A stretch of 64,000 bases of DNA from Saccharothrix ecbatanensis (GTDB taxonomy: Bacteria > Actinomycetota > Actinomycetes > Mycobacteriales > Pseudonocardiaceae), in contig NZ_JACHMO010000001.1 in NCBI RefSeq assembly GCF_014205015.1, forward strand, positions 5,766,001 to 5,830,000, read 5' to 3'. A model generated the notes under the pieces. That model was given only the letters and a program-made list of their open reading frames with translations. It was not told the DNA's origin and searched no databases. Every line of letters starts with the position of its first letter. Within the stretch, counting starts at the first letter, position 1. A program made the position numbers and the translations under genes. Positions 51,683 through 59,212 of the stretch are shown here, piece after piece.

Positions 51683-52165
51683 TCAGGCCTCGCGGCCCTT
51701 GCCCGCGCGGCGCAGCAGCTCCGCCAGCGCCGGGAAGTCCTCGCCCAGCACGTCGGCGGCCTGCGACAGCTCGCGGCGGTCGGCCAGGCGGCGCAGGAAC
51801 GGGAACACGGCCTCCTCGTCCACACCGTTGACGGGCAGTGACTCGCGGCTCACGGTCGGTTTCGACTGCCGCACGTCGTCCAGCGCGCGTTGCAACGCCT
51901 CGGGGCTGCCACCGGCCACGTCCGGGGTGAGGACCTTGCGCTCCAGCATGATCATCCGGGCCAGCACGGAGGGGTTGCCGATCTTGGCCCGGCGACCGCT
52001 CATCACCTGGCTCAGCATGGGGGCGCTGATCCCGAGCACATCCGCCAGCTGCGCCTGGGAAACGCCGAACGCGACCACCAGCCGGCGCACCCGGTCGCCC
52101 AGGGGCTCGCCGTACCACTCCCGCTGCAACGCGAGATTGCGCTGGACGATGTTGTGGTCCTCCAC
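51683..52165 (-). CDS. XRE-type helix-turn-helix regulator
   Basis: 160-aa putative DNA-binding protein from GTG 52165 (MEDHNIVQRNLALQREWYGEPLGDR), preceded by GGGAGAGG. The helix-turn-helix is DRVRRLVVAFGVSQAQLADVLGISAPMLSQVMSGRRAKIGNP (about 24-65, in parts: SQAQLADVLGISAPMLSQVM), followed by a helical C-terminal region. The C-terminal FLRRLADRRELSQAADVL looks like a second, weaker HTH-like helical pair. It sits between ribF and thpR; the target is unknown. Annotated in relatives as a plain XRE regulator; I do not recognise a named gene. Confidence 0.85.
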   Translation of the reverse strand: MEDHNIVQRNLALQREWYGEPLGDRVRRLVVAFGVSQAQLADVLGISAPMLSQVMSGRRAKIGNPSVLARMIMLERKVLTPDVAGGSPEALQRALDDVRQSKPTVSRESLPVNGVDEEAVFPFLRRLADRRELSQAADVLGEDFPALAELLRRAGKGREA

Positions 52166-52255
52166 CTTCGCCTCTCCCCTGACCCGACGACGTGAAAGGC
52201 ATCCTGCCAGGTCGCCGGGTGTCGCACGGGCGGTTCCACCCACCTGGTCCACTCG

Positions 52256-53197
52256 TCAGGCTTCGTCCGGGTCCGCCAGGAGTTCGCGGGCCACGGCCAC
52301 GTCGCGGTGCATCTGCTCCAGCAGCGGCTCGACGCCGTCGAACTTCTCCATGTCGCGCAGCCGGTCCACGAAGTCCAGCGCCACGCGCTGGCCGTAGAAG
52401 TCCTCGTCCACGTCCAGCACGAACGCCTCGACCCGCCGTTCCCGGCCGGAGAACGTCGGGTTGGTGCCCACGCTCACCGCGGCCTTGAGGCGGCGGCCGG
52501 AGCCGTGCACGAACCAGCACGCGTACACACCGTCCGCGGGCACGGCGGCGAACCGCGGGGTGGACAGGTTGGCCGTGGGGAAGCCCAGTTCCTTGCCGCG
52601 CCCGTCGCCCCGCACCACGATGCCCTCCAGCCGGTGCGGCCGGCCGAGCGCGTGCGCGGCGGCCGACACGTCGCCCGCGTCGATGCACGCCCGGATGTAG
52701 GTGGACGAGTACGTCACCCCGTCGTCGGTCACGAGATCCGCCCCTTCGGTCACGAAGCCGAACCGCTTGCCCAGCGCGCGCAGCAGCTCCACGTTCCCCG
52801 CGGCCTTGTGGCCGAACGTGAAGTTCTCCCCCACCACCACGGCCGCCACGTGCAGCCGGTCGACCAGCACCTCGTGCGCGAACTCGTCGGCCGGCGTGCG
52901 CGCCACCTCGGCCGTGAACGGGATCACGCAGAAGACGTCCACGCCCAGGCCCTCGACCAGCTCGGCCCGCCGGTGCAGGCTGGTCAGCTGCGCCGGGTGG
53001 CTGCCCGGACGGACCACTTCGGACGGGTGCGGGTCGAAGGTGATCAGGACGCACGGCACGCCCCGCTCCTCGGCCAGCCGCACCGCCCGGTCGATCAACG
53101 CCTGGTGCCCGCGGTGCACACCGTCGAACACACCGATGGTCACGACGCAGCGGCCCCAGCCGCCCGGTAGGTGTTCCAGCCCTCGCCAGCGTTGCAC
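52256..53197 (-). CDS. ribF: Bifunctional riboflavin kinase / FAD synthetase
   Basis: 313-aa enzyme that makes FMN and FAD. Seen: FAD synthetase (nucleotidyltransferase) domain with TIGVFDGVHRGHQALIDRAV (HxGH as HRGH), LITFDPHPSEV, FCVIPFTAEVARTPADEF and STYIRACIDAGDVSAAAHALGRPH; then the riboflavin kinase beta-barrel, EGIVVRGDGRGKELGFPTANL (GFPTANL ATP/flavin motif), GVYACWF and GTNPTFSGRERRVEAFVLD. GTG 53197 follows a TAGGCT -10 box by seven bases. The downstream genes (XRE, thpR) are not in obvious operon with it. Confidence 0.96.
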   Translation of the reverse strand: MQRWRGLEHLPGGWGRCVVTIGVFDGVHRGHQALIDRAVRLAEERGVPCVLITFDPHPSEVVRPGSHPAQLTSLHRRAELVEGLGVDVFCVIPFTAEVARTPADEFAHEVLVDRLHVAAVVVGENFTFGHKAAGNVELLRALGKRFGFVTEGADLVTDDGVTYSSTYIRACIDAGDVSAAAHALGRPHRLEGIVVRGDGRGKELGFPTANLSTPRFAAVPADGVYACWFVHGSGRRLKAAVSVGTNPTFSGRERRVEAFVLDVDEDFYGQRVALDFVDRLRDMEKFDGVEPLLEQMHRDVAVARELLADPDEA

Positions 53198-53204
53198 GCG
53201 GGCA

Positions 53205-53210
53205 AGCCTA
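53205..53210 (-). promoter_or_regulatory. -10 box of ribF (leaderless type)
   Basis: TAGGCT on the minus strand, seven bases before GTG 53197 and overlapping the stop of the upstream small gene. Confidence 0.6.
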
Positions 53211-53552
53211 CGGGTTGCGCCGGACGTCCCGGCCGGCCTGGGAGTCGAGGCTGATCGGACCGGCCGGGCCGGACTGCACGGTCTGCACCACGTCGCCGCT
53301 CAGGGCGCCGGTGATGCTGTTGTTCACGGTGGTGTTGTTCGTGGTGTTGTTGGTGGTGTTGTTCACAGCGAGGGTGGGCGCCTGCGGTGTGGCCGGTTGC
53401 AGGCGCACGGCGACGACCACGCCCACGGCGGTGAGGAGCACGACCGCCACCCAGGCCCACGGACTCGCGCCGACGTCCGTGGCCAGGTTGATCGCCACGC
53501 CTGTCGCCGAGGTCACCACGCCGGCAGCGGCCGGCCACACCCATCCCGCCAT
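53208..53552 (-). CDS. Two-helix membrane protein with Asn/Thr repeat and amyloid-motif-like tail
   Basis: 114-aa protein from ATG 53552 (a TACGGT -10 box ends seven bases upstream; an in-frame GTG three codons earlier would lie in the -10 spacer). Layout: two hydrophobic segments (about 8-24 and 32-51), a linker, NNTTNNTTNNTT (64-75), then VNNSITGALSGDVVQTVQ (76-93) and a short polar C-terminus. The form N-S-I-x-G-x-x-x-G-x-V-V-Q resembles bacterial amyloid signalling sequences, which usually link effector proteins to NLR-type receptors. No such partner is in the window. Function is unknown; the amyloid link is inferred from motif shape. Confidence 0.7.
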   Translation of the reverse strand: MAGWVWPAAAGVVTSATGVAINLATDVGASPWAWVAVVLLTAVGVVVAVRLQPATPQAPTLAVNNTTNNTTNNTTVNNSITGALSGDVVQTVQSGPAGPISLDSQAGRDVRRNP

Positions 53553-53559
53553 GGCTTCC

Positions 53560-53565
53560 ACCGTA
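53560..53565 (-). promoter_or_regulatory. -10 box of the amyloid-motif-like gene (leaderless type)
   Basis: TACGGT on the minus strand, seven bases before ATG 53552. Confidence 0.5.
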
Positions 53566-53569
53566 GGGC

Positions 53570-54484
53570 TCAGCCGGCGGAGTTGAGTACCACCAACGGC
53601 TTGGCGATCGGCCCCTCGTCCTTGGCCAACGCCACCACGTGGCCGTCCGGGCCGAAGACGCCGTACGTGCCGTCCAGCCCACCGGCGGCCAGGCGCTGGC
53701 CGTGCGACAGGGCAACCGCCTCGCCCGGCGCGATCTCACGGCGGGGGAACGCGGTGGACACGGCGGCGTCGAGGTCCAGCGACAGGCCGGGCGCGGCTTC
53801 CAGCTGCTCCAGGGTCTTGGCCACGCGCAGGTCGAACGGGCCGACGCGGGTGCGGCGCAGGGCCGCCAGGTGACCGCCGACGCCCAGGTCCGCGCCCAGG
53901 TCACGGGCCAGCGCGCGCACGTACGTCCCGGACGAGCACTCCACCATCACGTCGAGTTCGGTGGCGTCGCCCTCACGGCGGATCGACAGCACGTCGAAGC
54001 GGTGCACGGTCACCGGTCGCGCCGGGATGTCCACCACCTCACCGGCCCGGACCCTGGCGTACGCGCGCTTGCCGTCGATCTTCACCGCGCTCACCGCGCT
54101 GGGCACCTGCTCGATCGGCCCGGTCAGCTTCGCCACACCGGCCCGGATCGCGTCCTCGTCCACTTCGGACGCGTCGGCCGTCGACAGCACCTCGCCCTCG
54201 GCGTCGTCGGTCGTCGTGGCGGAGCCGAGGCGGATGGTCGACAGGTACGCCTTGCTGTCCAGCGCCAGGTGGCCCAGGAGCTTCGTGGCCCGCTCGATGC
54301 CGAGCACCAGCACGCCGGTGGCCATCGGATCGAGCGTGCCCGCGTGCCCGACCTTGCGGGTGCCGAGGATGCGACGGACTCGGGCCACCACGTCGTGCGA
54401 GGTCATGCCGTCGGGCTTGTCGATCACGACGAGACCCGGCGGAACGGTCGGCTTGGCAGGACGGGCGGGAGAAGTTGCGGACAC
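53570..54484 (-). CDS. truB: tRNA pseudouridine(55) synthase TruB
   Basis: 304-aa enzyme that isomerises U55 in the T-loop of tRNAs. Catalytic Asp52 lies in GHAGTLDPMATGVLVLG. Also seen: GLVVIDKPDGMTSHDVVARVRRIL at the N-terminus, SKAYLSTIRLGSATTTDDAEG, IDGKRAYARVRAGEVVDIPARPV and SSGTYVRALARDLGADLGVGGHLAALRRTRVG; a PUA-like C-terminal end is short. Start GTG 54484 (MSATSPARPAKPTV) is set by the TAGGAT -10 box eight bases upstream. ribF is 370 bp downstream with one gene between. Confidence 0.96.
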   Translation of the reverse strand: MSATSPARPAKPTVPPGLVVIDKPDGMTSHDVVARVRRILGTRKVGHAGTLDPMATGVLVLGIERATKLLGHLALDSKAYLSTIRLGSATTTDDAEGEVLSTADASEVDEDAIRAGVAKLTGPIEQVPSAVSAVKIDGKRAYARVRAGEVVDIPARPVTVHRFDVLSIRREGDATELDVMVECSSGTYVRALARDLGADLGVGGHLAALRRTRVGPFDLRVAKTLEQLEAAPGLSLDLDAAVSTAFPRREIAPGEAVALSHGQRLAAGGLDGTYGVFGPDGHVVALAKDEGPIAKPLVVLNSAG

Positions 54485-54492
54485 AGCCGGGG

Positions 54493-54498
54493 ATCCTA
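54493..54498 (-). promoter_or_regulatory. -10 box of truB (leaderless type)
   Basis: TAGGAT on the minus strand, eight bases before GTG 54484. Confidence 0.5.
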
Positions 54499-54510
54499 AG
54501 CCTCGCCCGC

Positions 54511-55833
54511 CTAGGCGTCCGCGAACACGTCCCAACGCCGGCGCCGCAGCTGCACCGGCACGGCCTCGCCCCGGTCCTCCGCGGCGAACACCGCGGCACG
54601 CGCCCGACGCCACCACACGACCGTGCGCCACACGCCGACCAGCAGCACCACGACCACGGACAGGAACGCGAGCCGGTACGCGTTCGGCGCGGCCACGAAG
54701 GGCTCGACCACGTCCAGCACCACGCCCACGACCAGCGCGGTGAACGTGATCGCGGCGAACCCGCCGACGTTGGCCACGCCGGTCGCCGTGCTCACCCGGT
54801 GCAGCGGGTTGTAGTCGCGCACCAGCGCGAACGCCACGCCGGACACCGGGTTGCCCACCGCCAGCACCGCGAACAGCACGTACAGCGCGGGCGTCGGCAG
54901 CACGCCGCCCGGCCAGCCCAGGAGCACCACCCAGCACAGCATCGCCACGCCCAGGTACGTGCCGACGATCGGCATCCGCCACACCGGCCGGGCGCCGATC
55001 ACCGTGCCCAGCACCGGCCCGGCCACCATCCCCACCAGCACCAACATGCTCAGCACGGCGGACGCCGAGGTGCTCGACAGGCCCTGCGCCTCGACCAGGT
55101 ACGGGAACCCCCACAGCAGGCCGAGCATCGCGGGCGCGGACATCGACGTGAAGTGCAGCCAGAACCCGAGCCGCGTGCTCGGCTCACCCCACGCGTCCTT
55201 GACCTTCGCCCCCACCGCGCGCAGCGGCACCGGTTCGACCACCGGCTGCGGCACGCCGTCCGGCACCTCGCGCACCCGCCACGCGACCACCGCCGCGTAC
55301 AGCGCCGTCCCCAGACCCGCGATCAGGAACGTCACCGTCCAGCCGACGTTGTCCAGCAGCAGCGTCAACGGCACCGTGGCGACCATGTTGCCCGCGCCGC
55401 CCAGCGCGGCCGACAGCGTCATGACCAGGGTGAACCGGCGTGGCGGGAAGTGGGCGGCGGCGAGGCGCAGCACGCTGACCCACGTCATGGCGTCGCCGAT
55501 GCCGAGCACGGCGCGTGCGGCCAGGCCGAGGGGGTAGGACTCGGCGAGCGCGAACATGACCTGGCCGGCGCCCATGAGCAGGGCGGCGGCGGTCAGCACG
55601 CGGCGCGGGCCGAAGCGGTCCACCAGCAGGCCGGTGGGGATCTGCATCAGCGCGTAAAGGCCGATCTGGAGCACGGTGAACGTGCCCAGCGCTGCCGGTC
55701 CGACGGAGAAGCGGTCGCCGGCCTCCAGGCTGGCCACGCCCAGCGAGGTCCGGTGGAACAGGGCGGCGATGTAGACGATGACGGCGGTTGACCAGATCAG
55801 CCACGCTTTCTTGGTGGCGCGATCGACCGGCAA
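54511..55833 (-). CDS. MFS transporter
   Basis: 440-aa major facilitator with twelve hydrophobic segments. I start it at TTG 55833 (MPVDRATKKAWLIW), which has AGGAG five bases upstream; the longer reading to 55902 would cross the operator. Seen: LFHRTSLGVASLEA, the loop 2-3 motif A variant DRFGPRRVLTAAALLMGAG, and a central cytoplasmic loop. The C-terminal WWRRARAAVFAAEDR is basic. Substrate is not recognisable. A perfect AT-rich palindrome lies about 60 bp upstream of the start, suggesting control by a GntR-type regulator encoded elsewhere. Confidence 0.85.
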   Translation of the reverse strand: MPVDRATKKAWLIWSTAVIVYIAALFHRTSLGVASLEAGDRFSVGPAALGTFTVLQIGLYALMQIPTGLLVDRFGPRRVLTAAALLMGAGQVMFALAESYPLGLAARAVLGIGDAMTWVSVLRLAAAHFPPRRFTLVMTLSAALGGAGNMVATVPLTLLLDNVGWTVTFLIAGLGTALYAAVVAWRVREVPDGVPQPVVEPVPLRAVGAKVKDAWGEPSTRLGFWLHFTSMSAPAMLGLLWGFPYLVEAQGLSSTSASAVLSMLVLVGMVAGPVLGTVIGARPVWRMPIVGTYLGVAMLCWVVLLGWPGGVLPTPALYVLFAVLAVGNPVSGVAFALVRDYNPLHRVSTATGVANVGGFAAITFTALVVGVVLDVVEPFVAAPNAYRLAFLSVVVVLLVGVWRTVVWWRRARAAVFAAEDRGEAVPVQLRRRRWDVFADA

Positions 55834-55891
55834 GGCGGTTCTCCTAGGTCTTCCGTACGGCGGCACTCCCAGTATCGAGAAACAGTTGCCT

Positions 55892-55903
55892 ATTGTTAAC
55901 AAT
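55892..55903. promoter_or_regulatory. AT-rich 12-bp palindrome, GntR-type operator candidate
   Basis: ATTGTTAACAAT is a perfect palindrome, 10 of 12 bases A/T in a very GC-rich chromosome. TTGTTAACAA is the classical form of FadR/GntR-subfamily sites. It lies 59 bp upstream of the TTG start of the MFS gene. Confidence 0.6.
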
Positions 55904-55917
55904 TCCCGGGGTGCCGC

Positions 55918-57219
55918 TCACCACACCGCGCCGACCCTCGCCCACTCGCCCGACCGGGTCCTCAGCAACACCAGGACCAGCCGCAACACCATGAACGCGG
56001 AGAGTCCGCTCCAGATGCCGACCAGCCCCCAGCCGAACGCGTAAGACGCCCACACCAACGGCAGGAACCCGAACGCCGCCGAGGCCAGCGTCGCCGTGCG
56101 CAGGAACTTCGCGTCACCCGCGCCGAGCAGCACACCGTCCAGCGCGAACACCACGCCCGCGATCGGCTGCAACGCCACGAAGAACCACCAGGCGTGCGGG
56201 ATCTCGTCCAGCACGGCACGGTCGTTCGTGAACAGCAGGGGCAGCGGGCCGGACAGCGCCGCGAAGATCACGCCGAGCAGCACGCCGAACCACAGCCCGT
56301 ACCCGGTGACCTGCCAGGCGAACCGGCGAGCCTGCTCCCGCCGTTCCGCGCCGAGCGCCGCGCCGATGATCGACTGGGCGGCGATGGCGAGCGAGTCCAG
56401 CAGCAGCGCGAGGAACGTCCACAGCTGCAACACGACCTGGTGCGCGCCGAGCGCGCCGACCGACGTGCGTGCGGCCACGGAGGCGGCGGACAGGAAGCAG
56501 GCCTGGAACGCGAGGCTGCGCAGCACCAGGTCCCGGCCGAGGCCGAGCTGGGCGCGCATCCGGTGGTGGTCCGGCCGCGGGCTCACCCGCTCGGCGCGGA
56601 ACGCCTTGAGGAACAACCCGGCCGACAGCGCCTGCGCGATCACGTTGGCGATGGCCGAGCCCTCCAGGCCCCAGTGCGCGCCGTGGACCAGGATCGGGCA
56701 CAGAACGGCCGAGATGGCGTTGCCGATGAGCACGTACCGCAGTGGCCGACGGGTGTCCTGCACACCGCGCATCCAGCCGTTGCCGGCCATCGTGACCAGC
56801 ACGAACGGCGCGCCGAACAGCGCGATGCGCAGCCAGGAGACGGCGTTGTCCGCGACCTCGCCCTCACCGGCCAGCAGCCGCGCGGCGGGTCCGGCCAGCA
56901 GTTGCCCCAGCAGGATCACGACCGCGCCGACGGCCAGCGCCAGCCACGTCGCCTGCACGCCCTCCTCCACGGCCTCCTGCCGGCGGCCCGCGCCGAACAG
57001 CCGTGCGGTGCGCGCCGTGGTGCCGTAGGACAGGAACGTCAGCTGCGTCGCGACCTGCGTGAACAGCACGCCGCCCAACGCCAGCCCGGCCAGCGGCAAC
57101 CCACCGAGGTGCCCCACCACGGCCGTGTCCACCAGCACGTACAGCGGCTCGGCCGCCAACACCACCAGCGCCGGCGCCGCCAGCCCGAACACCCGCCGCG
57201 CCGAAACCCGCTCCTCCAC
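55918..57219 (-). CDS. MATE/DinF family efflux protein
   Basis: 433-aa multidrug and toxin extrusion transporter with twelve transmembrane helices. I start it at GTG 57219 (MEERVSARRVF), with GGGGG five bases upstream, rather than TTG 57231. Seen: LAAPALVVLAAEPLYVLVDTAVVGHLG (N-lobe helix 1-2, in parts; the D-T-A-V-V-G-H-L motif of the DinF branch), SYGTTARTARLFGAG, GWMRGVQDTRRPL, and GAHQVVLQLW of the C-lobe. The location between truB and the DHH phosphoesterase agrees with dinF of mycobacteria. Its upstream region is a 22-bp tandem repeat array. Confidence 0.92.
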   Translation of the reverse strand: MEERVSARRVFGLAAPALVVLAAEPLYVLVDTAVVGHLGGLPLAGLALGGVLFTQVATQLTFLSYGTTARTARLFGAGRRQEAVEEGVQATWLALAVGAVVILLGQLLAGPAARLLAGEGEVADNAVSWLRIALFGAPFVLVTMAGNGWMRGVQDTRRPLRYVLIGNAISAVLCPILVHGAHWGLEGSAIANVIAQALSAGLFLKAFRAERVSPRPDHHRMRAQLGLGRDLVLRSLAFQACFLSAASVAARTSVGALGAHQVVLQLWTFLALLLDSLAIAAQSIIGAALGAERREQARRFAWQVTGYGLWFGVLLGVIFAALSGPLPLLFTNDRAVLDEIPHAWWFFVALQPIAGVVFALDGVLLGAGDAKFLRTATLASAAFGFLPLVWASYAFGWGLVGIWSGLSAFMVLRLVLVLLRTRSGEWARVGAVW

Positions 57220-57232
57220 CCGAACCCCCAAC

Positions 57233-57330
57233 GTTCAGAACGCGCGAGTCCTACGTTCAGGACCCGTGAGTCCTACGTTCAGAACAACCGTGTCCTACGT
57301 TCAGGACCCCTGAATTCAACGCTCAGGACG
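57233..57330. repeat. 22-bp tandem repeat array, 4.5 copies
   Basis: Four units (57233-57254, 57255-57276, 57277-57298, 57299-57320) and a partial fifth. Plus-strand core GTTCAGRAC...TCCTAC; across each junction GTCCTACGTTCAGGAC reads as inverted arms GTCCT and AGGAC. The nrnA stop (57323-57325) lies in the partial unit, and the array fills the leader of the MATE gene. Confidence 0.85.
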
Positions 57331-58330
57331 ACGCGGCCACGGTGCTCAGGGCGGCGCGCAGGTCGGCGAGGACCTTGTCGGCCGGGCCACTCGCGGTGAA
57401 ACCGGCGGCCATCCGGTGGCCACCGCCACCCAAGAGCTGCGCCACCTCACGCACGTCCACCCGGCTCACCGCGCGCAACGACACGGACCACGACGACGGC
57501 CGCAGCTCCTTGAGCACCGCCGCCACCTCGGCCTCGGCCGTGGTGCGCACCAGGTCGACCACGCTCTCCACCTCCTCGGGCCGCAGCCCGGAGGCGTCCT
57601 CCAACGTCACCACCGCGTGCACGAAACCCAGCCCGCCGGCGGCCTCCGGCTCCAGGCACGCCCGGCCGAGCACCTTCGCCAACATGCTGAGATACCCGAA
57701 CGGGTGACAGTCCATCAACGGCCGGGCCACCGCCTCGCCGTCCACGCCTGCCGCCAGCAGCCTCGCGGCCACCTCGTGCGTCGACGCCGACGCGTGCCGG
57801 AACGACCGCGTGTCCGTCACCAGACCCGCGTACACGGACCGAGCCACCGGCTCGTCCAGCTCCACGCCCAGCTCGTCCAGCAGCCGCAGCACCACGATCG
57901 CGGTCGCCTCGGCCCGGTCGTCCACCACGTTCACGTGCCCGAACCGGGGGTTCGACACGTGGTGGTCCAACACCACGACCACACCGGCGGTGGACACCCG
58001 ATCGGCCAACGGCCCGAGCCGCTCGACACTGCCCGTGTCCAACGCCACCAGCACGGGCGGCGCGGCGGGCACCTCCGACGCGGGCACCAGCAGGCCCGCC
58101 ACGTCCAGGCTCCGCAAGGTCTCCGGCACGTCGTCCGGCGCGCCGAACGACACCCGGACCACCGCCCCGCGGCGGTGCAGGGCCAACCCCAGCGCCAGCG
58201 CACTGCCCAACGCGTCCGCGTCGGGGTTCACGTGCGCCAACAGCGTGACGTCGGCGGCAGTGGACAGGACGTGGGCGGCCTCGGCGAGGTCGGCGGCCAG
58301 GTCGTCGGACGAGCTCGGGTCGTTGTGCAC
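57323..58330 (-). CDS. Bifunctional oligoribonuclease / PAP phosphatase (DHH-DHHA1, NrnA type)
   Basis: 335-aa phosphoesterase that degrades nano-RNA and cyclic dinucleotide intermediates (pApA) and 3'-phosphoadenosine phosphate in characterised relatives (mycobacterial Rv2837c). Seen: first DHH-type motif LLAHVNPDADALGSALALG (about 29-47), PVLVALDTGSVERLG, VVVLDHHVSNPRFG with the DHH triad, GLVTDTRSFRHASAST, and the C-terminal DHHA1 motif GGGGHRMAAGFTASG. GTG 58330 has a TAGCGT -10 box seven bases upstream. Its place directly after rbfA is the actinobacterial and firmicute order. Confidence 0.93.
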   Translation of the reverse strand: MHNDPSSSDDLAADLAEAAHVLSTAADVTLLAHVNPDADALGSALALGLALHRRGAVVRVSFGAPDDVPETLRSLDVAGLLVPASEVPAAPPVLVALDTGSVERLGPLADRVSTAGVVVVLDHHVSNPRFGHVNVVDDRAEATAIVVLRLLDELGVELDEPVARSVYAGLVTDTRSFRHASASTHEVAARLLAAGVDGEAVARPLMDCHPFGYLSMLAKVLGRACLEPEAAGGLGFVHAVVTLEDASGLRPEEVESVVDLVRTTAEAEVAAVLKELRPSSWSVSLRAVSRVDVREVAQLLGGGGHRMAAGFTASGPADKVLADLRAALSTVAASS

Positions 58331-58337
58331 GACAAGA

Positions 58338-58343
58338 ACGCTA
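58338..58343 (-). promoter_or_regulatory. -10 box of the DHH phosphoesterase gene (leaderless type)
   Basis: TAGCGT on the minus strand, seven bases before GTG 58330, in the 42-bp gap after rbfA. It suggests an internal promoter in the nusA-infB-rbfA operon. Confidence 0.45.
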
Positions 58344-58372
58344 GTCGGCCACGACGCCAGTCCGCTCGGACG

Positions 58373-58822
58373 CTAGTCCGCGTCCTCGGCTTCGCGCGGC
58401 GCCTTGTACGGGTCGGGCTCGCCCGCCGGCTGCGCACCGTGCGCGATCCGGGCCACCTCGGCGTCCAACTCCCGCGCCTTGGCCAGCAGCTCGTCCATCC
58501 GACGTGCCTCCTGCGGCACGTTGTCGGTGACGAACGCCAGGGTCGGCGTGAACCGGACACCGGTCTGCTGGCCGACCATCGTGCGCAGCACGCCCTTGGC
58601 GCTCTCCAACGCCGCCGCCGCGCCCGCGAGGTCCGGCTCGGAGTCCAGCTTCTCGCCGAGCACGGTGTAGTAGATCGTGGCGTCGTGCAGGTCGCCGGTC
58701 ACCCTCGTGTCGGTGATGGTCACGCGGGCCAGCCGGGGGTCCTTCACCTCGTGCTCCAACGCGGAAGCCACGATCTGCGAGATCCGCTTGGCGAGCTTGC
58801 GAGCCCGTGCCTGGTCGGCCAC
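58373..58822 (-). CDS. rbfA: 30S ribosome-binding factor RbfA
   Basis: 149-aa KH-type maturation factor of the 30S subunit. Seen: [51 protein letters not shown] (typical RbfA N-terminal half, in parts: [16 protein letters not shown]), [28 protein letters not shown] and a charged C-terminal extension. GTG 58822 has GGAGGGGAG upstream. It follows ylxP and precedes the DHH phosphoesterase gene, the standard order. Confidence 0.96.
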   Translation of the reverse strand: MADQARARKLAKRISQIVASALEHEVKDPRLARVTITDTRVTGDLHDATIYYTVLGEKLDSEPDLAGAAAALESAKGVLRTMVGQQTGVRFTPTLAFVTDNVPQEARRMDELLAKARELDAEVARIAHGAQPAGEPDPYKAPREAEDAD

Positions 58823-58847
58823 GGCGCTCCCCTCCTGTCGTCAGTTG

Positions 58848-59144
58848 CTAGTCGTCCTCCGGCCCGACCATCCGGTGGCGGGCGGAGAGAAGTTCCAGTT
58901 CGGGCCGTCCGGCCACCAGCCGCTCGCAGGCGGCCATGACGTCCCTCACATGCTCGGCGTCGGCCGCTACGGCCGCCACTCCGATCAGGGCACGGCGGTG
59001 CAGGTCAAGGTGGCCCGCCTCGGCGACGGACACCTCGAACTTGCGCCGCAACTCGGCCACGATGGGCCGCACCACGGACCGTTTCTGCTTCAACGAGTGG
59101 ACGTCGCCGAGCAGCACGTCCAGCTCAAGGGCACCCACGAACAC
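58848..59144 (-). CDS. DUF503 family protein (YlxP-like)
   Basis: 98-aa small protein of the DUF503 family, found between infB and rbfA in most Gram-positive bacteria. Seen: LELDVLLGDVHSLKQKRSVVRPIVAELRRKFEVSVAEAGHLDLHRRALIGVAAVAADAEHV (in parts; SLKQKR and the central EVSVAE are diagnostic). Function is unknown, thought to act with RbfA in ribosome maturation. GTG 59144 is weakly preceded by GGTGAT. A GC-rich hairpin separates it from infB. Confidence 0.9.
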   Translation of the reverse strand: MFVGALELDVLLGDVHSLKQKRSVVRPIVAELRRKFEVSVAEAGHLDLHRRALIGVAAVAADAEHVRDVMAACERLVAGRPELELLSARHRMVGPEDD

Positions 59145-59166
59145 AGATGATCACCAGGTGTTCAAG

Positions 59167-59199
59167 GGTGCGGGGCCGCCACCAGGACGGCCCCGCACC
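59167..59199 (-). terminator. Hairpin between infB and ylxP
   Basis: GGTGCGGGGCCG (59167-59178) and CGGCCCCGCACC (59188-59199) form a perfect 12-bp stem with a nine-base loop, 14 bases past the infB stop. It is a terminator or partial attenuator in the middle of the conserved operon. Confidence 0.75.
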
Positions 59200-59212
59200 T
59201 GGCTGAAGACGA

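Noticed and set aside
57233..57330. CRISPR-like array
   Set aside because: The 22-bp units are directly tandem with no unique spacers, and no cas genes are near.
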